From: Cryptomeria japonica | Taxonomy: Eukaryota; Streptophyta; Pinopsida; Cupressales; Cupressaceae | Length of the DNA: 64,000 bases | Reading direction: 5' to 3' | NCBI RefSeq assembly: GCF_030272615.1 | Contig: NC_081408.1 | Location: 615,782,476 to 615,846,475 of the forward strand | Shown here: in pieces, positions 1-11,859 of the stretch | How the letters are laid out: every line of letters begins with the position of its first letter | Position numbering within the stretch: the stretch's first letter is position 1 | Program-made: the position numbers and the translations under genes | Notes under the pieces: generated by a model | What the model was told of the DNA's origin: nothing | What the model saw: only the letters and a program-made list of their open reading frames with translations | The model's database searches: none

Positions 1-2617
1 GGGTTGTGGATGGCATTGATATATTCAACCATCTGGGTAACAACTTGCTTCAGTTCTCTTTTTTCTTTTTCATCCTTCCACATTCTTGAAATTATCCTCT
101 TTGTGGATGATTCCAAATGCCTAACATCCACAAAATGTGAAGCAACTCCCAGATCTATCTTCTCAACTGTAAAATCCTCCGCAGTAGCTTTGTCTGCAAC
201 CTTTCCTGGGATTGGTTTGGCTATTTCAGTCATCGAGTGACCTGCTGCTTCATCTACATCAAGCATTGCTTGTGTTTTGAGTTTCTTTGGCTTTGATGCC
301 TTTCCCAAACATCTGCTAACCATGTCCTCCATTGGGATTGTAACCGGTACCACACTCTGTTTATTTCCAACACCAGCTTCCAACCATCTTGGTGCATTTG
401 TAGGGTCCTTAGGTGGTGGAGTTGTCTGTACATCTGGTGAAGTGACAATGACCAAGGTGTTCATGGGATCTTGTCAGATTTCCTCTTCCTTACTCATGTC
501 CATTTCCTACGTCTCGGGCTCATCTTGATCCTGTGGATCCATTGTTTGTTCAGGCTCCTCACTAGGGTCTAGGTCTACAACAACCTATTTCAGAATGGTC
601 TCCCTACTCTTTTTTTTACTCCTGGATAGAGTTACTCGAGCAACCATGAGACCGAATGGTGACCTCTTTGATCTCCTACGTTGAATTTTCTCAAAAATAG
701 GTCTTGGAATACTTGCAACATTAGCAATTTCATTAGTGAAAGAAATGGGAGATTGAGTGACAATGTGTGAATCAATTCTTAGTTCATGCAAGGACATGTG
801 AGGTCCCTCCTTAAACTTTTGGTTTCTCAACCATCTTTCTGTTCTCCTCACAACGTTGAAGGTTCTAGCTTGAATACTATCATCCTCCTTTTTATTCCGA
901 TCAATTTCTGGAATTAGTTTTCCTTGAACATCTGTGTCAAACCCAGGATCTAGGATGTCCTCCCCTATATCTTCTAATACTTCAGATATATTAATTGGAA
1001 GCCTCATGGTAGTTATTTGCTACAAAGTGAACCTGGACCACAGTCTCTTCCTTACCTCATACTCATCACTACAGTTCTCCCAGTAATCCACTAACTGAGG
1101 TTCATGATAAAAATGACTATCTACATTTAGGTTTTCCATTGCATAACCCCTACTGTCAAACTTTCACCTTTCCATATATGGCTGCAGGTTCATCCTTTTG
1201 AATTCTAGTTCCAGGTTCAGGGCGTCTGATACAGATTTGTAGCTATAGTATCCGAGTTCAATAGGGAATACAACTCCAGACTTGCCCTTTGTTCCCAATC
1301 TTTTATCAATGTAGGCTAGCTTCTTGCTTAACTCTATAAGCACATAACTGTCAAAAGCATACCTAGGCAGCTTGAATGGTTGGCCCTCAAAACTACCTAC
1401 CTGGAGGTAAGTAAATCTGGGAAATTGAATAAAGAAGCTACCATATATGCTCATGAATTCCATTGCTTCAATAGACATTCTTCTATTCGCATCACCCTGG
1501 AGCTCAAAGGCAAGTCTTCCCACAAAGACTCCATTCCACCTATCAATTTGCTCGACATGTCTCTATTATTGTAATAGGGGATAATAATTAAACACCCTCA
1601 TCCCATCTATCCAAGGTTTGTTAGGTAGACCAGGCCAATCTCTTGTGCAATCTAAAATCTAGAAAAGATAAGAAGACATATAAAACCCTGACATCCCCAT
1701 AAAATTGCTCAATCCTTCATGAAGTCTCTCTGCAATTACCTGAGACCAATCTAGATACCTGTCACTATATAAACCCACTTGAACGAAAAAGTACATCGAA
1801 TCCTCCCAGTAGAAGGAATGTGAGTTTCCCTTCACTCTGTTTAAAAGTATCACAATATCCCGCACTTCTGTGATGAAGTGCTCTCTAGTCAGAGGCTTTG
1901 GTAACCATGACCCTCCTTTTTGAATTTTTAGGAGCCAATTCCTAGCAATTACACTCCTGTACTTGCTCTTCTTTTTTGAGAAATAGGCAGATGAATTCCC
2001 AATGGTCTAGTCCTCATATTTGTCCTTGTACAGAATACCCATTGCCGCCATTACTATTTCTCTATTGATACTAACTAGCAACTCACCATTACTAGTTTTG
2101 ATGCATCTGTTCTCTGTGTCATACTTGTTCATGAAAGCCATCACTAAATCCAGAAATAGTGTGACAAGCGGGAATGCAACAGCTTCCACAAGACCTCTTT
2201 TAACTATTTTCTCCATTAATGAACTGGTTAGAGGGTTCTTGGTTCTTTCTAAGAAATCCCCTAAATCTACATGAACCAAGGAGGTGTCTTCTAATTCTGG
2301 TAAAATACTCACTAGACACGAGGTTCGACCAAGCTTTGGCAGCATTGGCCTCATACTACCTATCTATACTCTTAATCAAGAAATTCTAAAACAAGGCAGA
2401 ATCCTACTCCAACAATTTAGAGATTTTTCTTTCTATACCGATAAATCTTCAGAACTTAAAGAAACACAGCTTAGGAAGAATCATCTAAACTTACCCGTTA
2501 CCACCATGAAAACTGGAAATTCCTCAAGAAATCAGAGCAAGTTTTACCTTTGGTGCCTCCAATTTGCTCAAGTATGGCAACTGCAACCTTCTCAACTATG
2601 GAAATAAATTCATACAT
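1..2617 (-). pseudogene. Unknown decayed reading frame, probably element-borne (C-terminus off the left edge)
   Basis: I do not recognise this gene. On the minus strand one frame runs from about 2354 to the left edge with good coding character. It is broken by in-frame stops near 2007, 1659, 1164, 1018, 585, 525 and 475, and the visible ORF pieces are 115, 68, 119 and 140 aa. A separate first piece begins at an ATG at 2615-2617 in another frame and shows GT-type donor sequences near 2510-2550. An intron between it and the main frame is therefore possible. The product has a predicted globular N-terminal part with several Trp and Tyr residues, then a basic stretch near 660-690 (RRRSKR). The tail is polar and Pro/Glu-rich. 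It lies just past the presumed 3' LTR of a Gypsy element, so it may be an extra ORF of another element or a captured host gene. No catalytic motif is visible. Confidence 0.45.
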
Positions 2618-2629
2618 TTCCTTCAATCA

Positions 2630-3383
2630 AATGGGAAAATATCTATAAATCCACACACGCTTCATCATGAATTACCCAAGCATGCGAAGTAATGGTGAAA
2701 TGACTAAAATCTGACACCTTCTTAATTATCCATCACTTCCACACAAGTAGTTTGATGCACTCATGATTACTTTTCATATTTAGAATTTTAAACTACTAAA
2801 AAGGGAATATTCCTTCTTGTCGCGCTGCTTTTATTTTCATCCAAAAATCCTTAGAGTTAGTTTTGAAATGAACTCATGAACCTTGAACCATTTGAAAAAA
2901 AGTTCAATGGTTTGAGTTCATTTAAGAAATATAACAACGAGAGAGCGACACACACAACAATACCAGGAATGAGAAACAACAAGGACTATTAAACAATAAC
3001 CTTGAACCCTTTGAACCACTTGAGATTTGGTTCAAGGTTCAAGACTGCAAATCAACTTAAAACATATGGACCCACGCTTGTTATACAACGATACATTACT
3101 GCGACTCACAAAAGGCATTTTGAACCTTATACCATTTCACAAAAAGTTCAATGAGTTCAAAACTTCAAGACGAAAAATAAAAGCGCACTTGCTCACATGA
3201 CAATAAAGACCATAAATGACTTTCTTCATAAACGCGCTTTGAACCTTGAACCTATTGAATTTTTTAGAAAAAGTTCAACGGTTCAAGTACGAAGGAAAAC
3301 AAATGACCCGACGAAAGAAAAGGCACAAAAGGCAACCCACAAGTATGAACACTCAAAAGAGAAAATTGCGGGGGAGACTAACA
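2630..3383 (-). mobile_element. 3' LTR (or its inner part) of a minus-strand Gypsy element
   Basis: No ORF of note. The right edge is placed at 3383. Read on the minus strand, the LTR would start TGTTAGTC directly after the motif CCCCAGTCAGAGC. The same motif precedes the 3' LTR of element L at 17228. The integrase reading frame to the right has the orientation this requires. The left edge is not defined: I see no target duplication or second LTR copy, so 2630 is only where coding-like sequence stops. Confidence 0.5.
2879..3300. repeat. Four imperfect repeats of about 120 bp with inverted arms
   Basis: Blocks starting near 2879, 2999, 3119 and 3239 each open with a GAACCTTGAACC-like sequence. 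Each closes 30-40 bp later with its approximate complement (GTTCAATGGTTTGAGTTC or similar), so each block can fold into a hairpin. Spacing is almost constant at 120 bp. They lie inside the presumed Gypsy LTR. Confidence 0.6.
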
Positions 3384-3549
3384 TCAGCTCTGACTGGGGA
3401 CTAGATCTATGAAGGAACTAGAAATGAACTCCAGAATCCCTAGTTTCACAAGAAGACTTTATTTAAAGACTCAAACAAAAACTAAATAGAAAAGACACAC
3501 AACTGCAAATCAATCAAACACTATATACAAAACCATGAGGGACTCTTGT
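3384..3549 (-). other. 3' untranslated region of the Gypsy element with terminal motif
   Basis: Non-coding interval between the integrase stop and the LTR. Its LTR-proximal end, on the minus strand, reads CCCCAGTCAGAGCTGA. That is nearly identical to the sequence adjoining LTR A of element L, so it is a shared 3' end signature of these Gypsy-type elements. Confidence 0.5.
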
Positions 3550-4919
3550 TTACAGTTGATATAATTTCAAATCTTGACCATTATAGGTCAGAGGAAGAAC
3601 AATATCATCCAGATATGCAAGTTTGAAATAATTTGGTCCTTTTACCTCATGAATCAAGAATGGTCCTTTCCAGAGTGATTCAAACTTGGCATGTGCTCCT
3701 TTGGGCTCTCTTCTTCTCTCCCTGAGCAGTACCTGATCACCTAGCATGAACTTTCATGGCCTTGCTCGCTTGTCAAATATCTTCTTCACCCTCATCTAGT
3801 GCTATGTTATCCAGTCCACTAGTTTATCCCTTTCTTCATCAATTCTCATCAAGTGCATAATACGCTTTTCTAGAGAATGCTGGAAATAAGCATCTTCAAT
3901 GATAGTTTGTAGCTTAGTAGCTGCCAGCTCCAAAAGAAGTGCTACCTGAGTGCCTACTCCATAGACCAGTTCAAATGGAGACATCCCAATTGCCCTCTTT
4001 GGCGATGTATGGTCAGCCCAAAGGTCTTCATACAGTTTTTTATGCCAATCCTTAAAGTTTTCACTCACTAATTTTTTCATGATATTAATGAGGTTTTTAT
4101 TATTGGATTCAGCCTGATCATTTCCCCGAGGATAATAATCATATGAATGAGCGAGGGAGATTCCATGGTCATAGATGAATAAACAAATTTTGACAGAAGA
4201 GAAATTAGTAGCATTGTCAACCATAATTTTTAATGGAACCCCAAATCGAACTAGGATGTTCTCTTTTAGAAAATTACAAACAACCTCCGAGGATGTCTTT
4301 CATACCGGAATGGCCTCAACCCATTTAGTGAAATAGTCTGTAGCTGTCAATATATGGGTGTGTCCTATGCTAGAGGTAGGTGTCAAGGGACCAATGAAAT
4401 CCAGACCCCATTGCTTGAAGAGTTCATCCACAACCACGGGTCGGAGTGGTAATTCTATGAGCTACGGTTTACCTATGAACAACTTACATTTTTCACACTT
4501 GGCCACCCATGCATATACATCCCTGAAAATTCCTAGCCAATAATAACAGTTCCTCAAGATCTTGTAGGCAGTCACTGTTGAAGATAAATGACCACCACAG
4601 GCTTTGTCATGAAATGTTTTCAAAAGAGACTCTTGGAGTGATTTATCAACACAATGCAAGAAGGTCCCATCCAGTCCCCTCTTATATAATACATCATTAA
4701 AAATGACATACTTACCAACTTTTAGCCTCAAGTTCCTCTTTTCTTTTGAAGAAATATGTTCAAGGCAATCTCCATATGTCAAGTAGCAAGCAGCATCTGC
4801 GTACCAGGAATCGTGAAGGCCAACAAACAAGACTAAGGGAAATTCCTCTATCACTTCCTCTTTACTCTCAACAATTAGCTTGCACAAACCCTGCCCTCTT
4901 ACCAATTTTGTGGGCCTAA
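3550..4919 (-). pseudogene. Gypsy integrase (C-terminal part of pol), broken
   Basis: One minus-strand frame carries the end of RNase H/connector, then a full integrase. The HHCC zinc-binding region at about 4500-4630 has the H-x-H and KCEKC pairs. The DDE core has WGLDFIG near 4410, VDNATNF near 4210 and QAES near 4120. The C-terminal domain at 3550-3747 has GDQVLL, KFESLWKGPF and a late Tyr-rich tail. In-frame stops lie near 4462 (after GKP; CAG to TAG would explain it), 4280 and about 3800. All three catalytic acidic positions are still present. To the right the pol is cut at about 4920, where a plus-strand Copia fragment begins, so RT and RNase H are missing. Integrase would insert the element cDNA; this copy cannot make a full-length protein. 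Confidence 0.85.
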
Positions 4920-4924
4920 TGTCT

Positions 4925-5885
4925 AAATGATTGTAATGTTGACTTTGATTTATGTGAGCATTGTATTTATGAAAAACAAAACCGTGTTAATTTTTACTTG
5001 AGTTCTCATAAAACTTATGGTGTTTTGGATCTTATTCATTCTAATGTATTTGGTCTTGTAGATGTTCCCTCGATTGGAAAATCCACATATTATGTTTCAT
5101 TTATTGATGATTTTAGTAGAAGGACATGGGTATATTTTCTAAAGAGTAAATCTGAAGTTTTCAGTCGATTTAAAGAATTTAAAGCAATAGTTTAGTTGCA
5201 AACTGGAAAGAAAATTAAAAGTTTAAGGTTTGATAATGGGGTGAATTTTGCTCTAATGATTTTGATAGAACTTGTAAGGACTATGGCATTAACAAATAGA
5301 AGACAACTCTGTATTCTCCACAATAGAATGGGGTTGCAAAAAGAATGAACATGACATTGATGGAGAAGCCTAGGAGTATGCTGAGTGGTGCTGGTCTAGA
5401 ACAAAAGTTTTGGGCTGAAGTTGTTGCCACTGCTTGCTACCTGATTAACAGGAGTCCTACATCAACCCTTGTTGATAAAATGCCTATGGAAGCATGATCG
5501 GGTCATAAGCCTTCATTGAGAGATCTTAGAAATTTTGGTTGTGAGGCATATCCACATGTGCCAAAGGAGAAGTGGACAAAGTTGAAGAACAAGGCTATGA
5601 AATGTATCTTCATCGTGTATAGTTATGGTGTGAAAGGATACAAGCTTTGGGACCTTGTTGCATAAAAGGTAATTCATAGTAGAAGTGTTATTTTTAGAGA
5701 AATTAAATCTCCTTTTGTTACATTGCAGCCAGAACAGACTAAAAGGGAAGATGTGATTCAATTTCCTTCTACACGTGAAAGAGTTGAATCGAGACCCCTA
5801 GATAGGCAATAAGTTGAGGAGAGCTATTCTAGTTCTGAATCTTCAAAAGAGGAGGAAGATCCTCTTGTTGGCATTTTCATGAAGA
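4925..5885 (+). pseudogene. Copia integrase fragment
   Basis: Plus-strand reading begins in the integrase N-terminal zinc region (CEHC) and runs through the core (FIDDFSRRTWVYFL near 5105, RFDNG near 5228, PQQNG near 5320). It continues into the linker towards RT (NRSP near 5450, GYKLWD near 5637, then a Ser/Glu-rich stretch near 5820-5860). The first stop is at 5193, and a frame change is needed around 5250-5330, where tracts read in a different register. The catalytic Glu after PQQNG is Lys here, as in the integrase of element C. It has no LTR or RT of its own and sits between two minus-strand Gypsy remnants. It is therefore a truncated leftover of an older Copia insertion. Confidence 0.8.
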
Positions 5886-6447
5886 TTGCTTTAATGATAT
5901 GTCATCTTGTCATTGATGTCAATTAACTAGTAATGATATTGTTGTAATGATGTTTTGTAATCGGTAGGAAGAGCTAGTGAAGGAAACTATAACCGGTAGG
6001 AAGAATTTGTGGAGTGAACTGATATTGTTATGTATTGGAGAGTTGAACTGGTAAACACTACCTATTGATTTGATAAACCCTAACTGCTTAAGTTTGGTGA
6101 AATGGTATATTGGTTTATGATTTGATGATGAGTGGCAATGATTATGACACATATGATTATTGTAAGAAGATAATTTCAAAGTGATTTTGGCACGTTGATG
6201 AAATGATTTTTTTCTAGGGAATGAGAAAGTATATTACATGTAATGCAAAGCGCATGATGAGTTAATGAGTTTGATGATGAGGTGATCAAGGAGCAATCGA
6301 GGTTTTATTAATTGATGTGCAGAGATTTTTATGTAATCCAACGGTCATACTTAAACTGACTTGTTTGTAATCTTTATGAGAGAATTAGGTTTTTGTTGTG
6401 TTACCAACCCAATTGCTTTTTTTATAAGGCCAATGAGTTTTTTTAGT
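5886..6447 (+). other. Non-coding, LTR-like remnant
   Basis: No ORF with coding character. The first 60 bases (ATGTCATCTTGTCATTGATG near 5900) resemble the start of Copia LTRs in this window. The end has a TTTTTTATAAGG TATA-like element at about 6418. I read it as part of an LTR, linked to the Copia fragment on its left. It has no defined ends. Confidence 0.35.
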
Positions 6448-6497
6448 TTCAGAGTGGAAGATAAGATAAGGATAAGAGGAGAGAAAAACAATAGAGG
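6448..6497 (+). pseudogene. Gypsy gag, left piece (split by N1)
   Basis: About 16 codons of an Arg/Gly-rich gag segment read in frame up to the N1 insertion point at 6497. The reading resumes, with one 5-bp target copy removed, at 26188 (RGRGGRNFRGRGGY). The two halves give a continuous RG-rich stretch before a zinc knuckle, which shows that N1 inserted into this gag. Confidence 0.55.
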
Positions 6498-7645
6498 TGA
6501 TGAATACTAAGAGGGGGGTGAATTAGTATGCTAATAATTTCTGCACTTAAACACTTAAACAGTCTGAAGACAAACCAGTAAAATAGTCTAATAGACAGAC
6601 CGGTTATCACACATGCAAACCAAAATGCAAATAAAGCATTCACCCACAAAAGCAATGCAACCATAACACAAGATATTTGACATGGAAACCCAACTGGGAA
6701 AAACCACGGTGAGATGGAACTCACAAGTCACTATCTGCAGAATAGAAACCAAACTGGTTAAGGTCAGACTGGTTAAGGTCTTACAATGTTCTTCACCAGA
6801 ACAGATCCTGTTAGGAGATAAGTCTGATTAAAGACTACCTTGTTAGATGATTTTAGATTCACAGTGGTGAACCACCTTGTTAGAGGATTTTACAAAGGCT
6901 TTGAGGCCTACCCAATTAAGGGCTACAAACTTGTCAAAGATGTGAGTAATCAACAAGTGTTTGATCTATCTTATAGCACAGACTGATTGATTAGATCCAG
7001 TATAGTTCACTGTTAATGCATTCTAGCATTACTTCAGTCTTCTCTTTCTCTCTCTCTCAGTTACAACTTGATCTTCTCAGATAAGATCACTCTTTCAACA
7101 ACTCAACTACCATCTTAAACCCTAGCCACAACATAAACCTTTTCAACAACTGTTACACCAACTTAAAAACCCTAGACATGATGTCCTTTTAAAGGAATCT
7201 GATTTCATGTCGGTCCAATAGGATTACATTACAATTTTCTAGGTTCAATGAATCTAGACATTCTCAGTATCACAACACAAAAAGCATCGTCAATCAATCG
7301 GTGGGTTGGTAACTCATCACAAAATGCCAGTTGGTAACTCATCACAGAGTATTACCGGTTCATACAAAATACCGGTTGCCGGTTTGGCAAAAATGAAGAC
7401 TGGTAAGAATGTGTTATACCACTTTGCTCCCTTGTACCGGCTGAGATCTACGAGCCGCTTGGGGTCGTTATGCCGCTTCAGACTGGGAAACACATTCTGC
7501 AAAATCATTAGTCTAAAGACTAGAATACAACATACCGGCTGGAACAAATACCAGTTGAGCTCTAGCTCATACATATAAAGGGGATCTCAATACAAGTGTG
7601 TGTCCATCAATGACAATCACAACATAAACATCAAAAATGCCAACA
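6498..7645 (-). repeat. 3' LTR of N1
   Basis: Same sequence family as 24999-26182 and, more distantly, 26592-27716. On the plus strand it starts TGATGAATACTAAGAGG and ends GCCAACA. The U5-side block (CCCAACTGGGAAAAACCACG near 6690) matches the complement of a block in the LTRs of element C. ORFs called inside it are not real genes. Confidence 0.9.
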
Positions 7646-7662
7646 ATCTCCCCCTTTGGCAT
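7646..7662 (-). other. Polypurine tract of N1
   Basis: On the minus strand the sequence next to the 3' LTR reads CCAAAGGGGGAGAT, the priming site for plus-strand DNA synthesis. The same tract adjoins the 3' LTRs of N2 and C. Confidence 0.8.
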
Positions 7663-8013
7663 TGGTGGCAACACTTAGGAAAATAAAATTTTGAGATCCA
7701 AGTTTTTTACAACAAACTTGCCATTAACAAAATTGCTCCCCCTAAGCATATACACTATCCCTTAATCAACACAATGTATAGCAATTTTGCATACAAAGCA
7801 TAATCATTGAGATATCAGAGCATATAGCATATATCAAAATTTTCAAAAATAGATACATCTCCTTATTTATCTTCAAAATAGATAGAGTACTTCTCCCCCT
7901 GTATCAGAAGATCAAAATTTTAAAAACAAAAATAGATACTTCTCCCCCTTTGCCAACAATGACAAAGTACCACAGAGCGACCCTATTTCCATTTGATATA
8001 TATATAAAAAAGT
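7663..8013 (-). other. 3' non-coding region of N1 with further G-rich tracts
   Basis: No gene. It contains two more polypurine-like motifs on the minus strand: TTAGGGGGAGCA near 7740 and GGCAAAGGGGGAGAAG near 7945. Both are found in the same order downstream of the coding region of element C. Confidence 0.6.
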
Positions 8014-11000
8014 TTATGACAACAATGAATAATATTTGTCAAAAACCGATTTATAGTCCTGCAAAAATTGTTTCATGGATAGAGACCAGGACTCAAGTAA
8101 GGAGGTTGCCACTTCTTTTTCTGTTTACATCTTGTATACCTATTCCTCCATGGCATCAACTGTGATCAGCTCCTGCATGACTGTCAAGGCATCCAGGTTC
8201 AGATAACACTTCTGAAGAATTTGCAGACATGGAAGTAAAACTAGTTGTAGCTCCTACAAAACTTTAGATCATGTACTGATCTCTTGCTCTATTTTGGCTG
8301 ACTGGATCTGGAACTAGTGAACGGTTTTTCCATATGTTGCAAAGGAATCATAAGGTGTCTTAAATGTGCCCAAGTAGGACTATAATTCTATTTGAAGCTT
8401 TTGCTTCTTGGCTAGTACATCATCGCAGAACAGATGAGGTTGACAAATTTTGCTTAGTAGAAAGTTTCCCTCATCCAAGGCATTCCTTATGTCCTTTTGA
8501 TCTTTCAGCAGTTCAGTCCTAAGCTCATTCATCCTTTTCACTAGAGCAATGTTAAGAGCCTTTTGGTGCTCTTTCTTGACATTTGCCTCAGCTACTTCTT
8601 CCAGGCTCTGCACCTGATCATCCACTATAGTACATAGTAGTTTGAGATGTGCTAGTGATGATTCAATGTCAGGAAGATTGGTACCGGGGATTAAACCGGT
8701 AAGGGTGTCTATAGCCGCTTGAATGATATCTTGCTCCTTTTTCCTTCGTATGATTTCAAGGCACTCTTGAGAAACCTTGATGCTCTGCATAAGCTCTGAC
8801 TCACTTGCAGATTGGAGATTGATAGGACTGGAGATATCAGCCGGTTTGGCTTGACTTCCGATTGCCTTTGGAGTCTCCATATGTGTGCTCTTCATTGCTT
8901 CCACTGCCTTGTCTACTTCTTCCTTCTTCCTTTTCTCTGCTTCCTGCTTTTGTTCTTGTGCCTTGTCTTCCTCTTCTTTCTTTTTCCTCTCTGCTTCCTG
9001 CTTCTTCTCTTCTTCTTTCTTTTCTTCCTCTTCCTTCTTCTTCTTTTCTTCCTCTTCCTTCTTCTTCTTTTCTTCTTCTTCCTTCTTCTTCTTTTCTTCC
9101 TCTTCTTTCTTCCTCGTTTCTTCCTCTTCTTTCTTTCTCTTTTCTTCCTATTCTTTCTTCCTCTTTTCTTCCTCTTCTTTCTTCCTTTTCTCTTCCTCTT
9201 CTTTCTTCCTCTTCTCTTCCCTATCCTCTTCTTCTTTCTTCTTCCTTTCCTCTTCTTGCTTCTTCTCCTCTTCATCTTTTCATTTCTCCTTTTCCTCTTT
9301 TCTCTTTTCCTCATCTTCATCCCTCTTCTTCTTCTCTTCATGTTCTCAAGCCGCTTCCTGTGTGTCCTTAGCTTTCTCACTACCATGTTCGGCTTGTTGA
9401 CCCTATTCTATTCCCTTAGAAGGTATGTCTTGAGTGACATCTCCTATGTCCAGTGCATCAACATCAATAGTGTCAATTGGTTCTTTAACCAAGTTTCCTT
9501 CTTCATCAAAAACTTCATCCGGTTTGGATACAACCAGTCCTTTTTCCGCTTGGAGGTTGGCCATTCATGCTTTGTGAGAATTGATAGCATAATCCATATG
9601 CTAATGAGTATCTTTTTCAACATCATCAATTCTCCCCTCCAACAGCCATAGTCTTCTTCTCCTTGTGAAGAAGAGTCCTTTATTTTGTTCCAAGACATCA
9701 AATAATTCTAAATTTGAGAGGTTGGGAAAATGTTGTGCAAAGACTTTCTCCCTAATCTCATGTTCTTTTTCAATAGCAATGCGCCATTTATTATCTAATG
9801 ATTTAAATAATAAATCCGGTGTCTGAGATTTAATCTCTGATGGTTACCGATCATTTTTACACAGATAAATGACGATTTCCTGTAATACTTCTTCCTTTTC
9901 CTCATCACTAAAATCATCATAAAAATCTACTAAATCATGAAGTAATTTTCTCCTAATATTCTTAACTGTCCTTTGACAATGTGTCTGAGGTTTGTATGAG
10001 GAGATGTCAATATTTACCGCTGTAGACGTTGCCGGTTCATTCTTCTTCATCTTTTTTGTCTGTCTGGCCTTCTTTGGTTTTTCATCAGACTCAGTCTCTT
10101 CAGAGTCTAGTTCATTAGAATTCATCTTCCTTTTTCTTTTGAAGACTTTTGCCGGTGCCACTTCCGGTTTCTTATTTGCAGGTGACCGCTTGGTCACTCT
10201 TGAAGTTGCAGTGGTAGCCGATGCTGATGCTGCAGGCACTGCCTTGGCTTTCTTTGCAGCTGGTACTTTTCCTTTCTTAACCGATGGTTCTTCAGCCGGT
10301 GCAATCCTCTCCAAGTAGGTTCCGGTCCTTTTAGCCTTTGGATCAAGAGGCGAGGCAATAAGGGTTGAGGCATACCCTTCCAGCATATCATACATAACCT
10401 CATAGCCCATTGGCTCCACTTCCTCCATTTTGGGCTCAATAGCCTCCATTAGGCATTTGTCCACCTGAATGGTGAAACAAATGTCATCTTTGTATTTCTT
10501 AACGATGTCACCTGAGATCCTTACCCTTTGACTCATCTTTCTTCTGAACTCATCAAAATATTTGTTCAATACTTCAAGGTAACCGGTTCCAATGGCTTGT
10601 ATGCTTTCCTTGATCTGTTTGGTTACCGATTGGTCAGGAGACCACTGGACATCTCCTACTCTAGGAAAGTAGCCTTGAAAATAGAAGAACAACCCAACCA
10701 ATAGTTGTCCAAATTTGAATCTCTGTGCATTGTCCTATTTGATCGCCTTTAGATTCAATAGGAGTTGCCTCTACATACCGGTGCATAAGTCAAAAGATGC
10801 ATCCTCCTTAATCATCCGGTAAGCAGCATTTACCACTGTAGCAAATACAAAATTAATCCTGCTGGGTGAAAATGTTCTGTAGCCTATCACCATGCAGGCA
10901 TATTTCACCAGATCATCCTTGATAGGATTGACTATCATTCCTCGTGAGTCACTTGTTGAACCGGTGAGCTTGGCCATTTTCGTTTTGCTTACCATTATTA

Positions 11001-11412
11001 GGGTTGGCACTTCCCCTATGTTGCAAAAACTGGTGACTGCATGAATTGCCTGAGGCGTGATATCATGCGTCCTTTCTAGGTACATCTTGTCACCATGGAC
11101 TCTGCTCAAGATGATCCTGATGTGATCTTGTGTGAAGTCTTCTAGAAAATATACTGCATTATGGAGTTTCTTTTTCTCTAGGATACTAAACTCCGGTTTG
11201 ATTTTCTTGTCCGTGCCACAAAATAAACCTAACTGGGTATGAATAGCTAAAGACCCTAGGTCTTCTATCTTGCAATCAATATAATCTGAAATTCCTTCTT
11301 CAACTATGACTCCAGCCAGAACTTGTGATAAGGCATTATATTTGGACTTTCTCTGAATAAAACTTTCCGACTCAATGGATGTACTAGAACTAGTATGAGA
11401 TGTAGAAGCCAT
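8014..11412 (-). pseudogene. ORF2 of N1: ~1,132-codon protein of unknown function with long E/K helix
   Basis: I recognise no family. The reading starts at the ATG at 11410-11412 (MASTSHTS) and stays in one frame to a TAA at 8014-8016. It has about a dozen internal stops (for example 10771, 9844, 8380) but no net frameshift. Order: a Ser-rich N-terminus, then a predicted globular region of about 500 aa (to roughly 9860). The globular region contains a basic, Ala/Pro/Lys-rich segment near 10080-10290 and an acidic stretch. A charged tract follows (about 8905-9350) of alternating EEEE and KKKK blocks that should form a stable single alpha-helix. The C-terminal part (8014-8904) is predicted helical/coiled-coil. 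N2 carries a second copy at 39185-42394 with the same layout, so this frame belongs to the element family. The basic segment could act as a nuclear localisation signal. A structural or DNA-packaging role is possible but unproven. Confidence 0.7.
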
Positions 11413-11859
11413 TGTAGAGTATTTCAAGAACACAAAAAATACCTTTACAATCACAATTTTAGGGCTTCCTGATTCTGCTTCACTCCACTCTTTGTCGGTT
11501 GCCAAATCACCGCTTTGTGTTCTTCACGACCGCTTGCAAACTGGATTTGAATCTCCTTGAAGTTTTATCAACTTCTTGAAATCTTCGCTCAAATCGCCTT
11601 TTCTTCGCTCTGCACTTGAAAAAAAATTCTTCACTCAAAAACAGATAGTGAGAAATGATTTGAAATATGCTTTTATAAATGTCTCTCACCTACCGCCATT
11701 AATGCTCTTCTATTAGGGCATAAACCCTAATTTGCCTCTTTTACCGTTTCCGGTCTTCTGCCAAGGGACACATATTACATACTGGTTAAGGTCTTTTACT
11801 AGTGTAACCAGGGGTTCACAATCATTTCGCCGTTTGCTCCCCCTAAGCCTCTTTGGAGA
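11413..11859 (-). other. Spacer between gag and ORF2 of N1
   Basis: Non-coding. It holds a TATA-like box (see 11671-11680) and a leader of about 230-260 nt before the ORF2 start. The G-rich tract TTAGGGGGAGCAAACG lies near 11836. Confidence 0.5.
11671..11680 (-). promoter_or_regulatory. TATA-like box upstream of ORF2
   Basis: Minus strand reads ATTTATAAAA about 260 nt before the ORF2 ATG, preceded by AT-rich sequence with a TTAGGGTTTATG telo-box-like motif near 11730. It could drive ORF2 separately from the LTR. Confidence 0.4.

Noticed and set aside
8812-9651. Long Leu/Phe/Ser-rich plus-strand ORFs and Arg/Lys-rich minus-strand ORF
   Set aside because: They are other-frame shadows of the purine-biased E/K tract of ORF2; only the frame in phase with the rest of ORF2 is conserved in N2.
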